Of a DNA stretch of 64,000 nucleotides, positions 8,177 to 15,453 are shown one piece after another. Location of the stretch: positions 4,096 through 68,095 of the forward strand of contig JANPJV010000076.1 of NCBI GenBank assembly GCA_031425695.1, read 5' to 3'. Each line of letters opens with the position of its first letter. Position 1 is the first letter of the stretch. Both the position numbers and the translations under genes were made by a program. The notes beneath the pieces were generated by a model. The model worked only from the letters and a program-made list of their open reading frames with translations. It made no database searches and was not told the origin of the DNA. The DNA is from JANPJV01 sp031425695 (GTDB lineage Bacteria > Pseudomonadota > Gammaproteobacteria > Xanthomonadales > SZUA-5).

Positions 8177-9406
8177 ATGAACGAATCTACGATCCCTGTC
8201 GCCCCACCACTTTCGCTCCGCCTGCTCGGCGCCGCCCCGCATCGTCTGCTGTTCTTCATCGGCGCGAGCAATCTGCTGCTGGCGATGGCTTGGTGGGCGG
8301 GCTGGCTGGTGGCACGACGCGCCGGCATCGTCATGGAAAGCCCGGCGCTGGCAGCAGGCTGGCTGCATGCCTATGTCATGCAGTACCAGATGCTACCGAG
8401 CTTCATCTTCGGATTCTTGCTGACTGTTTTTCCCAGATGGATGGGATTGCCCGAGCTGCAGCGCTGGCGCTATGCGCCGGTCGGCATCGGGCTCTTTGGT
8501 GGTCAGGTCGCGACCTTGCTCGGTGCGGTCGGTTGGGAGGCGGGCATCACCGTCGGCTGGTGGATGAGCCTGGCGGGTTGGATTTCCGGCCTGGCCGCGC
8601 TGCTGCCGCTGCTGTGGCGCGAAACCGGCAAGACCTGGCACGCGCGCTCATGCGCCCTCGCGCTCGTCCTGGGACTGTTCGGCCTGGTCTGTCTTGGCGC
8701 GTTCCTGCACGGCGCGCCGGCCCTGTGGCTGTTCTCCAGTATCAAGATCGGCAGCTTTGGATTGCTGCTGCCGATCTACCTGACCGTTGCGCATCGCATG
8801 TTTCCGTTCTTCGCGTCGAACGTGGTGACCGGCTATGTTGCGTGGCGACCGCTGTGGCTGCTTGGCGCGTTCTGGGGGCTGTGCCTGCTGCACCTGGTGC
8901 TGGAACTGGTACACGCCTACCAATGGCTGTGGGCTAGCGACCTGCCGCTGCTCGGACTGTCGCTGTTGGCCTGCTGGCGCTGGTGGCCGCGTGGTCCGCA
9001 ACCAGCGCTTCTACGCGTGCTCTTCCTTGGGTTGTTGTGGCTGCCCATCAGCTTCGCGCTGTATTCATCGCAAACCTTGATCTACCTCTTCACCGGCATC
9101 TTTGCGCTCGGCCGTGCCCCCGCGCACGCGCTGTTCGTCGGCTTTTTCGGCAGCGTGCTGGTGGCGATGGTCACGCGGGTGACGCAGGGACATTCAGGCC
9201 GGCCCTTGAGCCTGCCACCGATAGCAGTCTTTGCGTTCGCGGCCATCCAGGTCGTCGCCGTGCTCCGCGTCGGTGCCGAGCTCATGAAAGACGGGCCGCT
9301 GTGGCAGGCGGTCGCGGCGGTCGGCTGGCTGATCGCCTTGGGGCCCTGGGTGGCGTGGCTGGGTGGCATTTATCTGCGCGCGCGTGTTGATGGGAAACCG
9401 GGATAA
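8177..9406 (+). CDS. nnrS: NnrS family membrane protein
   Basis: Polytopic haem- and copper-associated membrane protein found with NO-metabolism genes; thought to relieve nitrosative stress, though its exact chemistry is not settled. About 409 aa with roughly 12 hydrophobic segments. Family hallmarks include PHRLLFFIGA near the N terminus, GFLLTVFPRWMG, AHRMFPFF and the C-terminal VTRVTQGHSGRPL with conserved Arg and His. The start ATG at 8177 abuts a single REP arm (8158-8174) and has no clear Shine-Dalgarno sequence. Placement directly after norB supports a role in NO handling. Confidence 0.9.
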   Translation: MNESTIPVAPPLSLRLLGAAPHRLLFFIGASNLLLAMAWWAGWLVARRAGIVMESPALAAGWLHAYVMQYQMLPSFIFGFLLTVFPRWMGLPELQRWRYAPVGIGLFGGQVATLLGAVGWEAGITVGWWMSLAGWISGLAALLPLLWRETGKTWHARSCALALVLGLFGLVCLGAFLHGAPALWLFSSIKIGSFGLLLPIYLTVAHRMFPFFASNVVTGYVAWRPLWLLGAFWGLCLLHLVLELVHAYQWLWASDLPLLGLSLLACWRWWPRGPQPALLRVLFLGLLWLPISFALYSSQTLIYLFTGIFALGRAPAHALFVGFFGSVLVAMVTRVTQGHSGRPLSLPPIAVFAFAAIQVVAVLRVGAELMKDGPLWQAVAAVGWLIALGPWVAWLGGIYLRARVDGKPG

Positions 9407-9410
9407 ACCC

Positions 9411-9445
9411 GTCAAGTAGCCCGCTTCGCGGGCAACATGACCTAC
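9411..9445. repeat. Single REP, family A
   Basis: GTCAAGTAGCCCGC-ttc-GCGGGCAACATGAC-CTAC: one complete REP hairpin with its CTAC end, lying between nnrS and the SirB-like gene and ending 14 bp before the latter's start. Confidence 0.75.
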
Positions 9446-9459
9446 GAAAGCGAGGATCC

Positions 9460-9864
9460 ATGATCGAGTTCTACCCGCAGATCAAATCGGTCCATATCGG
9501 CGCGGTGATCGCCAGCGGCGGGTTGTTCCTGTTGCGCGGGATGCTGGTGCAATTGGGACGTGACGGCTTCGCCATGGCGGCGCCCGTGCGCTACCTCAGC
9601 TACACCATCGATTGCGTGCTGCTGACGGCGGCGCTGATGTTGCTGACGATCCTGCCGAAGGAGCTGTTCGCCAATGGCTGGTTGTGGGTGAAGATCGGGC
9701 TGCTGGTGGTGTACATCGTGCTCGGCACATTCGCGCTCAAGCGCGGACGCACGCCGCGGGTCCGGCTGGTTTGTTATGTGCTGGCGCTCACGGCCTTTGG
9801 ATTCATGCTGACGGTGGCGCGGGGGCACCATCCGCTGGGGGTGTTGGCGGCGTGGTTGGGGTGA
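9460..9864 (+). CDS. SirB2-like small membrane protein
   Basis: About 134 aa with four hydrophobic helices and the SirB pattern: early KSVHIGAVIASGGLF, internal RYLSYTIDCVLL, and a C-terminal YVLALTAFGFML helix followed by a short Gly-rich tail. SirB2 proteins are inner-membrane proteins of unclear function; several denitrifiers carry one beside nnrS or nor genes, so a link to NO or haem metabolism is inferred from position. GAGG 6 nt before the ATG supports the start. It is flanked on both sides by REP elements. Confidence 0.8.
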   Translation: MIEFYPQIKSVHIGAVIASGGLFLLRGMLVQLGRDGFAMAAPVRYLSYTIDCVLLTAALMLLTILPKELFANGWLWVKIGLLVVYIVLGTFALKRGRTPRVRLVCYVLALTAFGFMLTVARGHHPLGVLAAWLG

Positions 9865-9873
9865 GCGTTGGAC

Positions 9874-9971
9874 GTAGGTCATGTTGCCCGCGCCAGCGGG
9901 CTACTTGACGCTTTGGCGGTCGCCCCGTTCAACAGCCGTCAAGTAGCCCGCTGCGCGGGCAACATGATTAC
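9874..9971. repeat. REPIN, family A
   Basis: GTAG-GTCATGTTGCCCGC-gcca-GCGGGCTACTTGAC, a spacer of about 30 bp, then GTCAAGTAGCCCGC-tgc-GCGGGCAACATGAT-TAC. Two complete inverted REP hairpins; the last tetranucleotide has decayed from CTAC to TTAC. It lies between the convergent SirB-like and porin genes. Confidence 0.8.
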
Positions 9972-9994
9972 GAGAGCATTTCTCTAAGCGTCGA

Positions 9995-11218
9995 TCACAA
10001 AACCCACTCGAGCTGCAACCACAGCTTGGTCGTATTACGCCCGAAACCCTCGCTGCGGTAATCGGCCAGCTTGAGCATTCCGGTCAACTTCTCGCCCACC
10101 GGAAAGCTCAGTGACGCGTCCCACTCTGTGCCATACCGCGCATTGCCCTGGTCGGCGCGGTAGTCGTGCCAGGCCAGCGCCCATTTCATCTTTGACGACA
10201 GCTCGCCGGTGCCCACGGCGCCGCCGGTGCCGAGGTAACGATCCTCGAGACCTCCCGCGGGGGTGACGAGAAACTTGTCGGCCCAGCCATTGAACGCATG
10301 CAAGGTTGCCAGCGGTGTCTGCAGGGCGTGGCGTCCATTGCCGCCGAGGTGTTCCCAGCCGGCGCGCCAGGTCAGACCTGCCTGGGTCCAGCTGGGCTCG
10401 AGCAGCCAGTAGGAATGGGTGAAATCGAGTGGATTGTCGGCGTGCTCGCGCTGGCTGGCAGCCTCGACGCGCCAGCCCAGTCCCTTGCCTTCAACGACGC
10501 GACTTCCGGTCCAGCGCGCACCGATGGTCAGCGTCGAGGCGGCAGCTACATCCTGATCGTCATGTGCGATCAGATAGCCGCCGAATTGCTGCGTTCCGTG
10601 AGCAAACCCGGCATCGAATACATGCGTGCCGAGATCGCGCTCGCGTGATTGCCGGTCGAGGGCGTCGTCGCCATTGCTGCGATGCACGCGGTCGATCCAG
10701 AAGTAGCGCGCAGTCCACGCGGCCGTCGGTTTCCATTCGGCCGCGATCGCGTCAAAGGTCTGCTCGTTCTGGCGCCAGCCGCCATTGCCGACCCAGCGCT
10801 GGTTGTCGAGCAGGACCCGCTGGCGCCCGAGCGTGCTGGCCAGTTGCGGGTTCCGCCAGCTCACCCAGGCCTGGTTGAGCTCCGCGCCTTCAGGATCGAC
10901 GATGCTCGGGAACGCAGTCTCGCCATTGGCGCCACTGTTGTACTCGTCACCCAGCGCGGCGATGGCTTCGCCTTCGATCAGAGCGCTCCAGCCGGGCGCC
11001 GGGTTGGCACGAACGCCGACCCGCAGGCGCAAGGTCTGGGCGGCAGCCTCGCGCGCAAAGCTGGCGTCGTCGACCGACTCGTGGCGCAACCGCACATTCG
11101 CTTCCATGGCCCAGGGCGGCGCCGCCGCAATCGGCGGCGTCGTCTGCGCGCACGCAACGGTGGCGAGACTGGACAGCACTGCACCAGCAAGTAATCGCTG
11201 GATTGGAATCTTGCTCAT
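9995..11218 (-). CDS. Outer-membrane beta-barrel porin (alginate-export-like)
   Basis: About 407 aa with a cleavable signal peptide ending ATVACAQ, followed by alternating amphipathic strands and a C-terminal sequence ending in aromatic/hydrophobic residues (KLWLQLEWVL), typical of outer-membrane barrels. The block GRQRVLLDNQRWVGNGGWRQ with following NEQTFD is characteristic of the alginate-export/porin-like family seen next to denitrification genes. The substrate cannot be read from sequence. It is divergent from nirK; a weak FNR-like site upstream suggests shared anaerobic control. Loss of nitrite-linked solute uptake is only one possible role. Confidence 0.75.
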   Translation of the reverse strand: MSKIPIQRLLAGAVLSSLATVACAQTTPPIAAAPPWAMEANVRLRHESVDDASFAREAAAQTLRLRVGVRANPAPGWSALIEGEAIAALGDEYNSGANGETAFPSIVDPEGAELNQAWVSWRNPQLASTLGRQRVLLDNQRWVGNGGWRQNEQTFDAIAAEWKPTAAWTARYFWIDRVHRSNGDDALDRQSRERDLGTHVFDAGFAHGTQQFGGYLIAHDDQDVAAASTLTIGARWTGSRVVEGKGLGWRVEAASQREHADNPLDFTHSYWLLEPSWTQAGLTWRAGWEHLGGNGRHALQTPLATLHAFNGWADKFLVTPAGGLEDRYLGTGGAVGTGELSSKMKWALAWHDYRADQGNARYGTEWDASLSFPVGEKLTGMLKLADYRSEGFGRNTTKLWLQLEWVL

Positions 11219-11275
11219 CTGCGCTTCTCCTTAAGTCCGTGAGCTCAAGAATCGGCGTAGGTGTCGTGACGCGCC

Positions 11276-11289
11276 TTGACTTGGGTCAG
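11276..11289 (-). promoter_or_regulatory. Weak FNR-like site between porin and nirK
   Basis: TTGACTTGGGTCAG (reverse CTGACCCAAGTCAA) keeps one good half-site. Its centre is 64.5 bp before the porin ATG, so class II spacing would give a leader of about 23 nt. The second half departs from consensus. Confidence 0.35.
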
Positions 11290-11366
11290 GTCCGATTGAC
11301 GATCGCTTGGATCACGCCACGGCGACGGCAGGTGGCGCACACACGATCGAGCGGAACCGCGGCGGG

Positions 11367-11380
11367 TTGACTTGGATCAA
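11367..11380 (+). promoter_or_regulatory. FNR/ANR/DNR box upstream of nirK
   Basis: TTGACTTGGATCAA, centre 11373.5. Class II spacing predicts transcription start near 11415 with a -10-like CAATCT (11403-11408), leaving 30 nt before the nirK ATG with GAGGAAA as ribosome site. Confidence 0.8.
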
Positions 11381-11444
11381 GGCGGCTGGACCGGCTGACA
11401 CGCAATCTTCGCTCACGGTCTTTTGGGTCACAGTCGAGGAAACC

Positions 11445-12974
11445 ATGAAACACTTCGCGCGCCACGTGCTCCTGCTCACGGCAATCTCCGTGTCCCTGTT
11501 CGGATGCGATCAGCAGGCGAGCAACTCAGCTCCCAAAGCGGCGCCGCCGGCCGCGGCAGCGCCCGCCGATACCGGCGGCTCGGCCAAAGGCGATTTCGGC
11601 CCGCCGCAAGGTGAGCCGATCCAGGCGATCCTGACCAGTCCGCCGAATGTGCCGCCGCCGACTGGCCGCACGGCGCCGGCGAAGGTAATCGTGAATCTGG
11701 AAGTGATCGAAAAAGAACTGCCGATCGCCGAGGGCACGACCTACACTTTCTGGACCTTCGGCGGCACCGTGCCGGGCAGTTTCATCCGCGTGCGCCAGGG
11801 CGATACGGTCGAGTTCCACCTGAATAATCACCCCGATTCGAAGATGCCGCACAACATCGATTTGCACGGCGTCACCGGACCCGGTGGCGGCGCTGCATCG
11901 AGCTTTACGGCCCCGGGCCATTCCTCGCAGTTCACCTTCAAGGCGCTCAACCAGGGCCTGTACGTGTACCACTGCGCCACCGCGCCGGTGGGCATGCACG
12001 TCGCCAACGGCATGTACGGATTGATCCTGGTCGAACCGCCCGAAGGCATGCCGAAGGTCGACAAAGAGTTCTATGTGATGCAGGGCGATTTCTACACGGT
12101 CGGCAAGTTCCGCGAGAAGGGCCTGCAGGCCTTCGACATGCAGAAAGCCATCGACGAAAACGCGACCTACGTGCTGTTCAACGGAGCCGAGGGCGCGCTC
12201 ACCGGCGACAATGCGATCAAGGCCAGCGTCGGCGAAAGCGTGCGGCTGTACGTGGGCAACGGCGGCCCCAACTTGGTGTCGAGCTTTCACCTGATCGGCG
12301 AGATCTTCGACAAGGTCTGGTACGAAGGCGGCACCCGCTACCAGGAGAACGTGCAGACGACTTTGGTGCCGGCCGGCGGCGCGATGATTGCCGATTTCCG
12401 CCTCGAGGTTCCGGGCAGCTACGTGCTGGTCGATCACTCGATCTTCCGCGCCTTCAACAAGGGCGCGCTCGGCATCCTCAAGGTCGACGGTCCCGAGAAC
12501 AAGGCCATCTATTCCGGCAAGGAAGTCGATTCTTCTTATCTCGGCGACAAGGCCGCCAGCATGGCCGCGGTGTCGGTCGCTGCGCAGTCGACGGCGGCGG
12601 GCACGCTGACCCCGGAAGAGCAGAGCAAGGCCGGTCAGGCGTTGTACGCAGGCACCTGTTCGGTGTGCCACCAGAACAACGGCGAGGGCATGGCCGGCGT
12701 GTTTCCGCCACTGGCGAAATCCGACTACGTCGCCGCGCGCAGCCACGATGAACTGATCGCGATCGTGCTCAACGGGCTGACGGGTCCGGTCAAGGTCAAC
12801 GGCCAGGACTACAACTCGGTGATGCCACCGATGAGCCAGCTCACCGACGACGAGATCGCCAACATCCTCACCTACGTCAACACCAGCTGGAGCAACGCTG
12901 GTGGCGCCGTCAGCAAAGAGGAAGTGGCCAAGGTGCGTGGCTCCACCGCACGTGCTGCAGGTGCGGCGCACTGA
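11445..12974 (+). CDS. nirK: Copper nitrite reductase with C-terminal cytochrome c domain
   Basis: Periplasmic enzyme reducing nitrite to NO. A lipoprotein-like signal (SLFGCDQQ, Cys at ~21) suggests a membrane-anchored AniA-like form. Two cupredoxin domains follow: copper-site residues are in MPHNIDLHG and in GLYVYHCATAPVGMHVANGM (type-1 Cys/His/Met). After about residue 385 a monohaem cytochrome c domain is fused, with CSVCH near 404-408 and a distal Met in VMPPMSQL. The fused cytochrome would pass electrons to the type-1 copper; azurin downstream is another possible donor. About 509 aa. The start at 11445 follows GAGGAAA; longer frames lack this. First gene of nirK-nirV-SCO1. Confidence 0.95.
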   Translation: MKHFARHVLLLTAISVSLFGCDQQASNSAPKAAPPAAAAPADTGGSAKGDFGPPQGEPIQAILTSPPNVPPPTGRTAPAKVIVNLEVIEKELPIAEGTTYTFWTFGGTVPGSFIRVRQGDTVEFHLNNHPDSKMPHNIDLHGVTGPGGGAASSFTAPGHSSQFTFKALNQGLYVYHCATAPVGMHVANGMYGLILVEPPEGMPKVDKEFYVMQGDFYTVGKFREKGLQAFDMQKAIDENATYVLFNGAEGALTGDNAIKASVGESVRLYVGNGGPNLVSSFHLIGEIFDKVWYEGGTRYQENVQTTLVPAGGAMIADFRLEVPGSYVLVDHSIFRAFNKGALGILKVDGPENKAIYSGKEVDSSYLGDKAASMAAVSVAAQSTAAGTLTPEEQSKAGQALYAGTCSVCHQNNGEGMAGVFPPLAKSDYVAARSHDELIAIVLNGLTGPVKVNGQDYNSVMPPMSQLTDDEIANILTYVNTSWSNAGGAVSKEEVAKVRGSTARAAGAAH

Positions 12975-12984
12975 GCCGACGGCG

Positions 12985-13854
12985 ATGAGCGCGATGCTGG
13001 ATCGCTTGCGTAGCCCGGAGTACGCGCAGCGTTCTCCGGGGATTCGGCTCGCCCGCAACCCCCGGAGAACGCTTTGCGTACTCCGGGCTACGTGCCTCTC
13101 GCTGCTTTCCTGCGGCGCGCACGCCGCTGAACCGGCTTGGCCCGTGCTCCCCGGCAATGCCGAGTTCAAGACCGTGCTGGCGTACGAGGACACCGCCAGC
13201 ACGGTCAGCATCCCTTCCTTCGAGTTGCAGCCGCAGCCGGTGACCAATGCTGAGTTTCTGCGCTTCGTGACGGTGGCCCCTGAATGGCGGCGCGGCACGG
13301 CGCCGACGATCTTCGTCGACGCTGAGTACCTCGCGCACTGGAGCGGCCCGTTGAGTCTGGGCAAGAACGCGCAAGCGGACCAGCCTGTGTCGCAGGTCAG
13401 CTGGTTTGCGGCCCAGGCCTATTGCGAGGCGCAAGGCGCACGACTGCCGACCTGGTCCGAGTGGGAATACGCGGCCGCCGCCGACGCGACGCGCGTCGAT
13501 GCCCGACAGGATCCGGCCTGGCGCGAGGCCATCCTCGCCTGGTACTCGAAGCCGTCGGGGCAACCCCTTGCTGAGGTCGGCCAGGCTGCAGCCAATGTCT
13601 ACGGCGTCCAGGACCTGCATGGTCTGGTTTGGGAGTGGGTCGATGACTACGCGGCAATGCTCGTGTCGGCGGACAACCGCGACCAGGGCGACGCCGATAT
13701 CCTTAAATTCTGCGGCGCCGGTGCGCTGTCGACCAATGACCGCGAGAACTACGCCGTGCTCATGCGCATCGCCATGCTGTCGGCGCTCGAAGCGGTCGAT
13801 ACGACGCGCAATGTGGGGTTTCGGTGTGCGCGGGATTTGGGGGGAAGGCGATGA
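12985..13854 (+). CDS. nirV: NirV-like SUMF1/FGE-domain protein
   Basis: Secreted protein with a formylglycine-generating-enzyme-like (SUMF1) fold, commonly encoded after nirK; its role in nitrite reduction is unproven. Family blocks are QPVTNAEFLRFV, DQPVSQVSWFAAQAYCEAQG, ARLPTWSEWEYAA, GLVWEWVDDY and the C-terminal NVGFRCAR. The catalytic Cys pair of true FGE is not evident. About 289 aa. The signal peptide is abnormal: about 28 residues (9-36) are encoded by a REP hairpin (13010-13091) inserted between the start and the hydrophobic core CLSLLSCGAHA. The stop overlaps the next ATG as ATGA, indicating coupling with the SCO1 gene. Confidence 0.8.
   Translation: MSAMLDRLRSPEYAQRSPGIRLARNPRRTLCVLRATCLSLLSCGAHAAEPAWPVLPGNAEFKTVLAYEDTASTVSIPSFELQPQPVTNAEFLRFVTVAPEWRRGTAPTIFVDAEYLAHWSGPLSLGKNAQADQPVSQVSWFAAQAYCEAQGARLPTWSEWEYAAAADATRVDARQDPAWREAILAWYSKPSGQPLAEVGQAAANVYGVQDLHGLVWEWVDDYAAMLVSADNRDQGDADILKFCGAGALSTNDRENYAVLMRIAMLSALEAVDTTRNVGFRCARDLGGRR
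13010..13091. repeat. REPIN of a second GTAG family (B) inside nirV
   Basis: GTAG-CCCGGAGTACGC-gca-GCGTTCTCCGGGG, a short spacer, then CCCCGGAGAACGC ... GCGTACTCCGGG-CTAC: two inverted hairpins with GTAG/CTAC ends. It lies inside the signal-peptide region of nirV and is translated in frame. Confidence 0.8.
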
Positions 13855-14555
13855 ACATATTTGAAGTGCGGCGCTCCGCTTTGGCTCATTGGATCTCCGG
13901 CAAGTTCACGTCCGGCCCTCGGCATAGCCTCGGGCGTTCGCCGGCGCAGGACGCTGCGCGTCCACAGCGCACCGCCTCACGCAAAGCGGCGCGGAGCGCC
14001 GCACTCCAAATGTTGCTCGCGCTCTGGACCTGCTCGGCGGCCGTCGCATCCCCCCTCCCCAACGATTCCCTCTACCAGCTCGACGCCCAGTTAACCGCTC
14101 ACGACGCCCGCGATTCCAAACTCGCTGACCGGCGCGGTCGGCCACAGTTGGTGGCGATGTTCTACACCTCGTGCAAGTTCGTCTGCCCGCTGATCATCGA
14201 CAGCGTCAAGGGGGTCGAGCACGTGCTGACGCCGGCCGAACGCGCCGACATCGACTTTTTGCTGATCTCGATCGATCCCGAGCGCGACGATGTCGCCGCG
14301 CTCGCGTCGGTTGCAGGCAAGCGCAAGCTCGGCACGCACTGGACGCTCGCGCGTACCGAGGAACGCAACGTGCGCAAGCTCGCCGCATTGCTCGGCGTGC
14401 GCTACCGAGCACTGGCCGACGGCGAGTTCAACCACACCAGCACGCTGTACCTGCTTGACGCCGATGGCCGCAAGCTCGCCAGCAGCTCCAAGCTTGGGAC
14501 GGTGCCTGACGCGGAATTTGTTGCGGCGGTGCGTGCGGCGCTGAGCGCGAAATAA
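13851..14555 (+). CDS. SCO1/SenC-type copper chaperone
   Basis: Thioredoxin-fold copper-binding protein that helps assemble copper enzymes in the periplasm; here the targets may be NirK or the cbb3 oxidase. The C-x3-C motif is in YTSCKFVCPL and the copper His in GEFNHTSTLY. Starting at 13851 (ATGA overlap with nirV, strong GGGGAAGG upstream) the protein has about 234 aa, but residues 4-53 are encoded by an inverted repeat pair, and the hydrophobic signal core MLLALWTCSAAVAS only begins at residue 54. The ATG at 14010 would give a normal signal peptide but lacks a Shine-Dalgarno sequence. Which start is used is undecided. Confidence 0.85.
   Translation: MNIFEVRRSALAHWISGKFTSGPRHSLGRSPAQDAARPQRTASRKAARSAALQMLLALWTCSAAVASPLPNDSLYQLDAQLTAHDARDSKLADRRGRPQLVAMFYTSCKFVCPLIIDSVKGVEHVLTPAERADIDFLLISIDPERDDVAALASVAGKRKLGTHWTLARTEERNVRKLAALLGVRYRALADGEFNHTSTLYLLDADGRKLASSSKLGTVPDAEFVAAVRAALSAK
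13860..14010. repeat. Inverted repeat pair, family E, in the 5' end of the SCO1 gene
   Basis: The left arm GAAGTGCGGCGCTCCGCTTT and right arm AAAGCGGCGCGGAGCGCCGC + ACTCC face each other about 100 bp apart. The right arm matches 5375-5405. It ends exactly at an in-frame ATG that would open a normal signal peptide. Confidence 0.7.
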
Positions 14556-14598
14556 CATCGGTGCTCCACCGGTCTGCTTGCCGAGAAACCTACCTCGC

Positions 14599-14612
14599 TT
14601 GATCCCGATCAA
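14599..14612 (+). promoter_or_regulatory. FNR/ANR box upstream of azurin
   Basis: TTGATCCCGATCAA, a perfect consensus match, centre 14605.5. Predicted start near 14647 with -10-like CAAGCT (14635-14640); leader about 27 nt containing AAGGAAA. Confidence 0.85.
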
Positions 14613-14673
14613 GGCAGCTTCACTGCTCACGGTTCAAGCTGCCCCTATCTTCTACCCATCCAAGGAAATACCC

Positions 14674-15114
14674 ATGCGCATTCTCACCACTGCCGGCCTC
14701 CTGCTCTTCGCCGGATTCGCCCAGGCCGAAAACTGTGTCATCGATCTCAAAAGCGATGACGCCATGAAGTTCGACCAGGCCTCCGTTACCGTGTCGGCGT
14801 CGTGCAAGAGCATCGAGATCAAGCTCGCGCATACCGGCAAGATGCCGGTTGCAGCAATGGGCCACAATGTCGTCATCACCACCACACCCGACTTCATGCC
14901 GGTTGCCCAGGACGGGATGAAGGCAGGCCTGCCGGCGAACTATTTGAAGGCGGGCGATACGCGCGTCATCACCAACACCCAGTTCGTCGGCGGCGGCGAA
15001 AGCACCAGCGTCAAGTTCGACGGCGCCAAGCTCAAGGCCGGCGGCGACTACACCTTCTTCTGCTCGTTCCCGGGACACTGGGCGATCATGAAGGGCAAGG
15101 TGGTGGTCGAGTAA
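14674..15114 (+). CDS. azu: Azurin
   Basis: Small periplasmic blue-copper electron carrier, a known donor to nitrite reductases and peroxidases. A signal peptide ends FAGFAQA; mature start AENCVIDLKSDDAM. Type-1 copper ligands are the His in MGHNVVI and the Cys, His and Met in FCSFPGHWAIM. Cys pair C-V-I ... ASCKS forms the usual disulfide. About 146 aa, normal. The ATG at 14674 follows AAGGAAA at proper spacing. It has its own FNR box and lies between the nir genes and ccoN, so it may shuttle electrons to NirK or the oxidase. Small hairpins follow the stop at about 15122-15185. Confidence 0.93.
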   Translation: MRILTTAGLLLFAGFAQAENCVIDLKSDDAMKFDQASVTVSASCKSIEIKLAHTGKMPVAAMGHNVVITTTPDFMPVAQDGMKAGLPANYLKAGDTRVITNTQFVGGGESTSVKFDGAKLKAGGDYTFFCSFPGHWAIMKGKVVVE

Positions 15115-15208
15115 TCTCGGCCGAAAGTCTTCGACTTTCGCCCGGTACCTAGATTCCGCCCGCGGAGCAAAAACGTGGTTTTTGCTGCGCGATCACTCGA
15201 TGCCTTGC

Positions 15209-15360
15209 GTAGTTCACGTTGCGCCCACGCGGCCTTGGTTGCGTCACGGAATTCATCGGGCGCTACGTGACAATCGGCGATGCCGCAACGGCGCGTGTCA
15301 CGTAGCGCCCGAACGTTACCATCGCTCGGCCTTGGAGTTCGCGGGCCCAACGTGACCTAC
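15209..15360. repeat. REPIN, family A
   Basis: GTAG-TTCACGTTGCGCCC ... GGGCGCTACGTGAC ... GTCACGTAGCGCCC ... GGGCCCAACGTGAC-CTAC: four arms, the centre base of the variable position being C throughout. With the FNR box it occupies most of the 339 bp between azurin and ccoN; I see no gene there. Confidence 0.75.
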
Positions 15361-15385
15361 GGTCACGTGACCCAATTCACTCAAG

Positions 15386-15399
15386 TTGACCCAGATCAA
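15386..15399 (+). promoter_or_regulatory. FNR/ANR box upstream of ccoN
   Basis: TTGACCCAGATCAA, centre 15392.5. Class II spacing gives a start near 15434 and a good -10 (GATACT, 15422-15427). Anaerobic or micro-aerobic induction of cbb3 oxidase by ANR/FNR is well known. Confidence 0.85.
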
Positions 15400-15453
15400 T
15401 AGGTCGCCCGCTGGCCTTCTCGATACTGCAATGAACCGCAATCGAGACCGTCC

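Noticed and set aside
11292..11315. A further FNR box (TTGACGATCGCTTGGATCA) near nirK
   Set aside because: The half-sites are too far apart; only the site at 11367 has N4 spacing.
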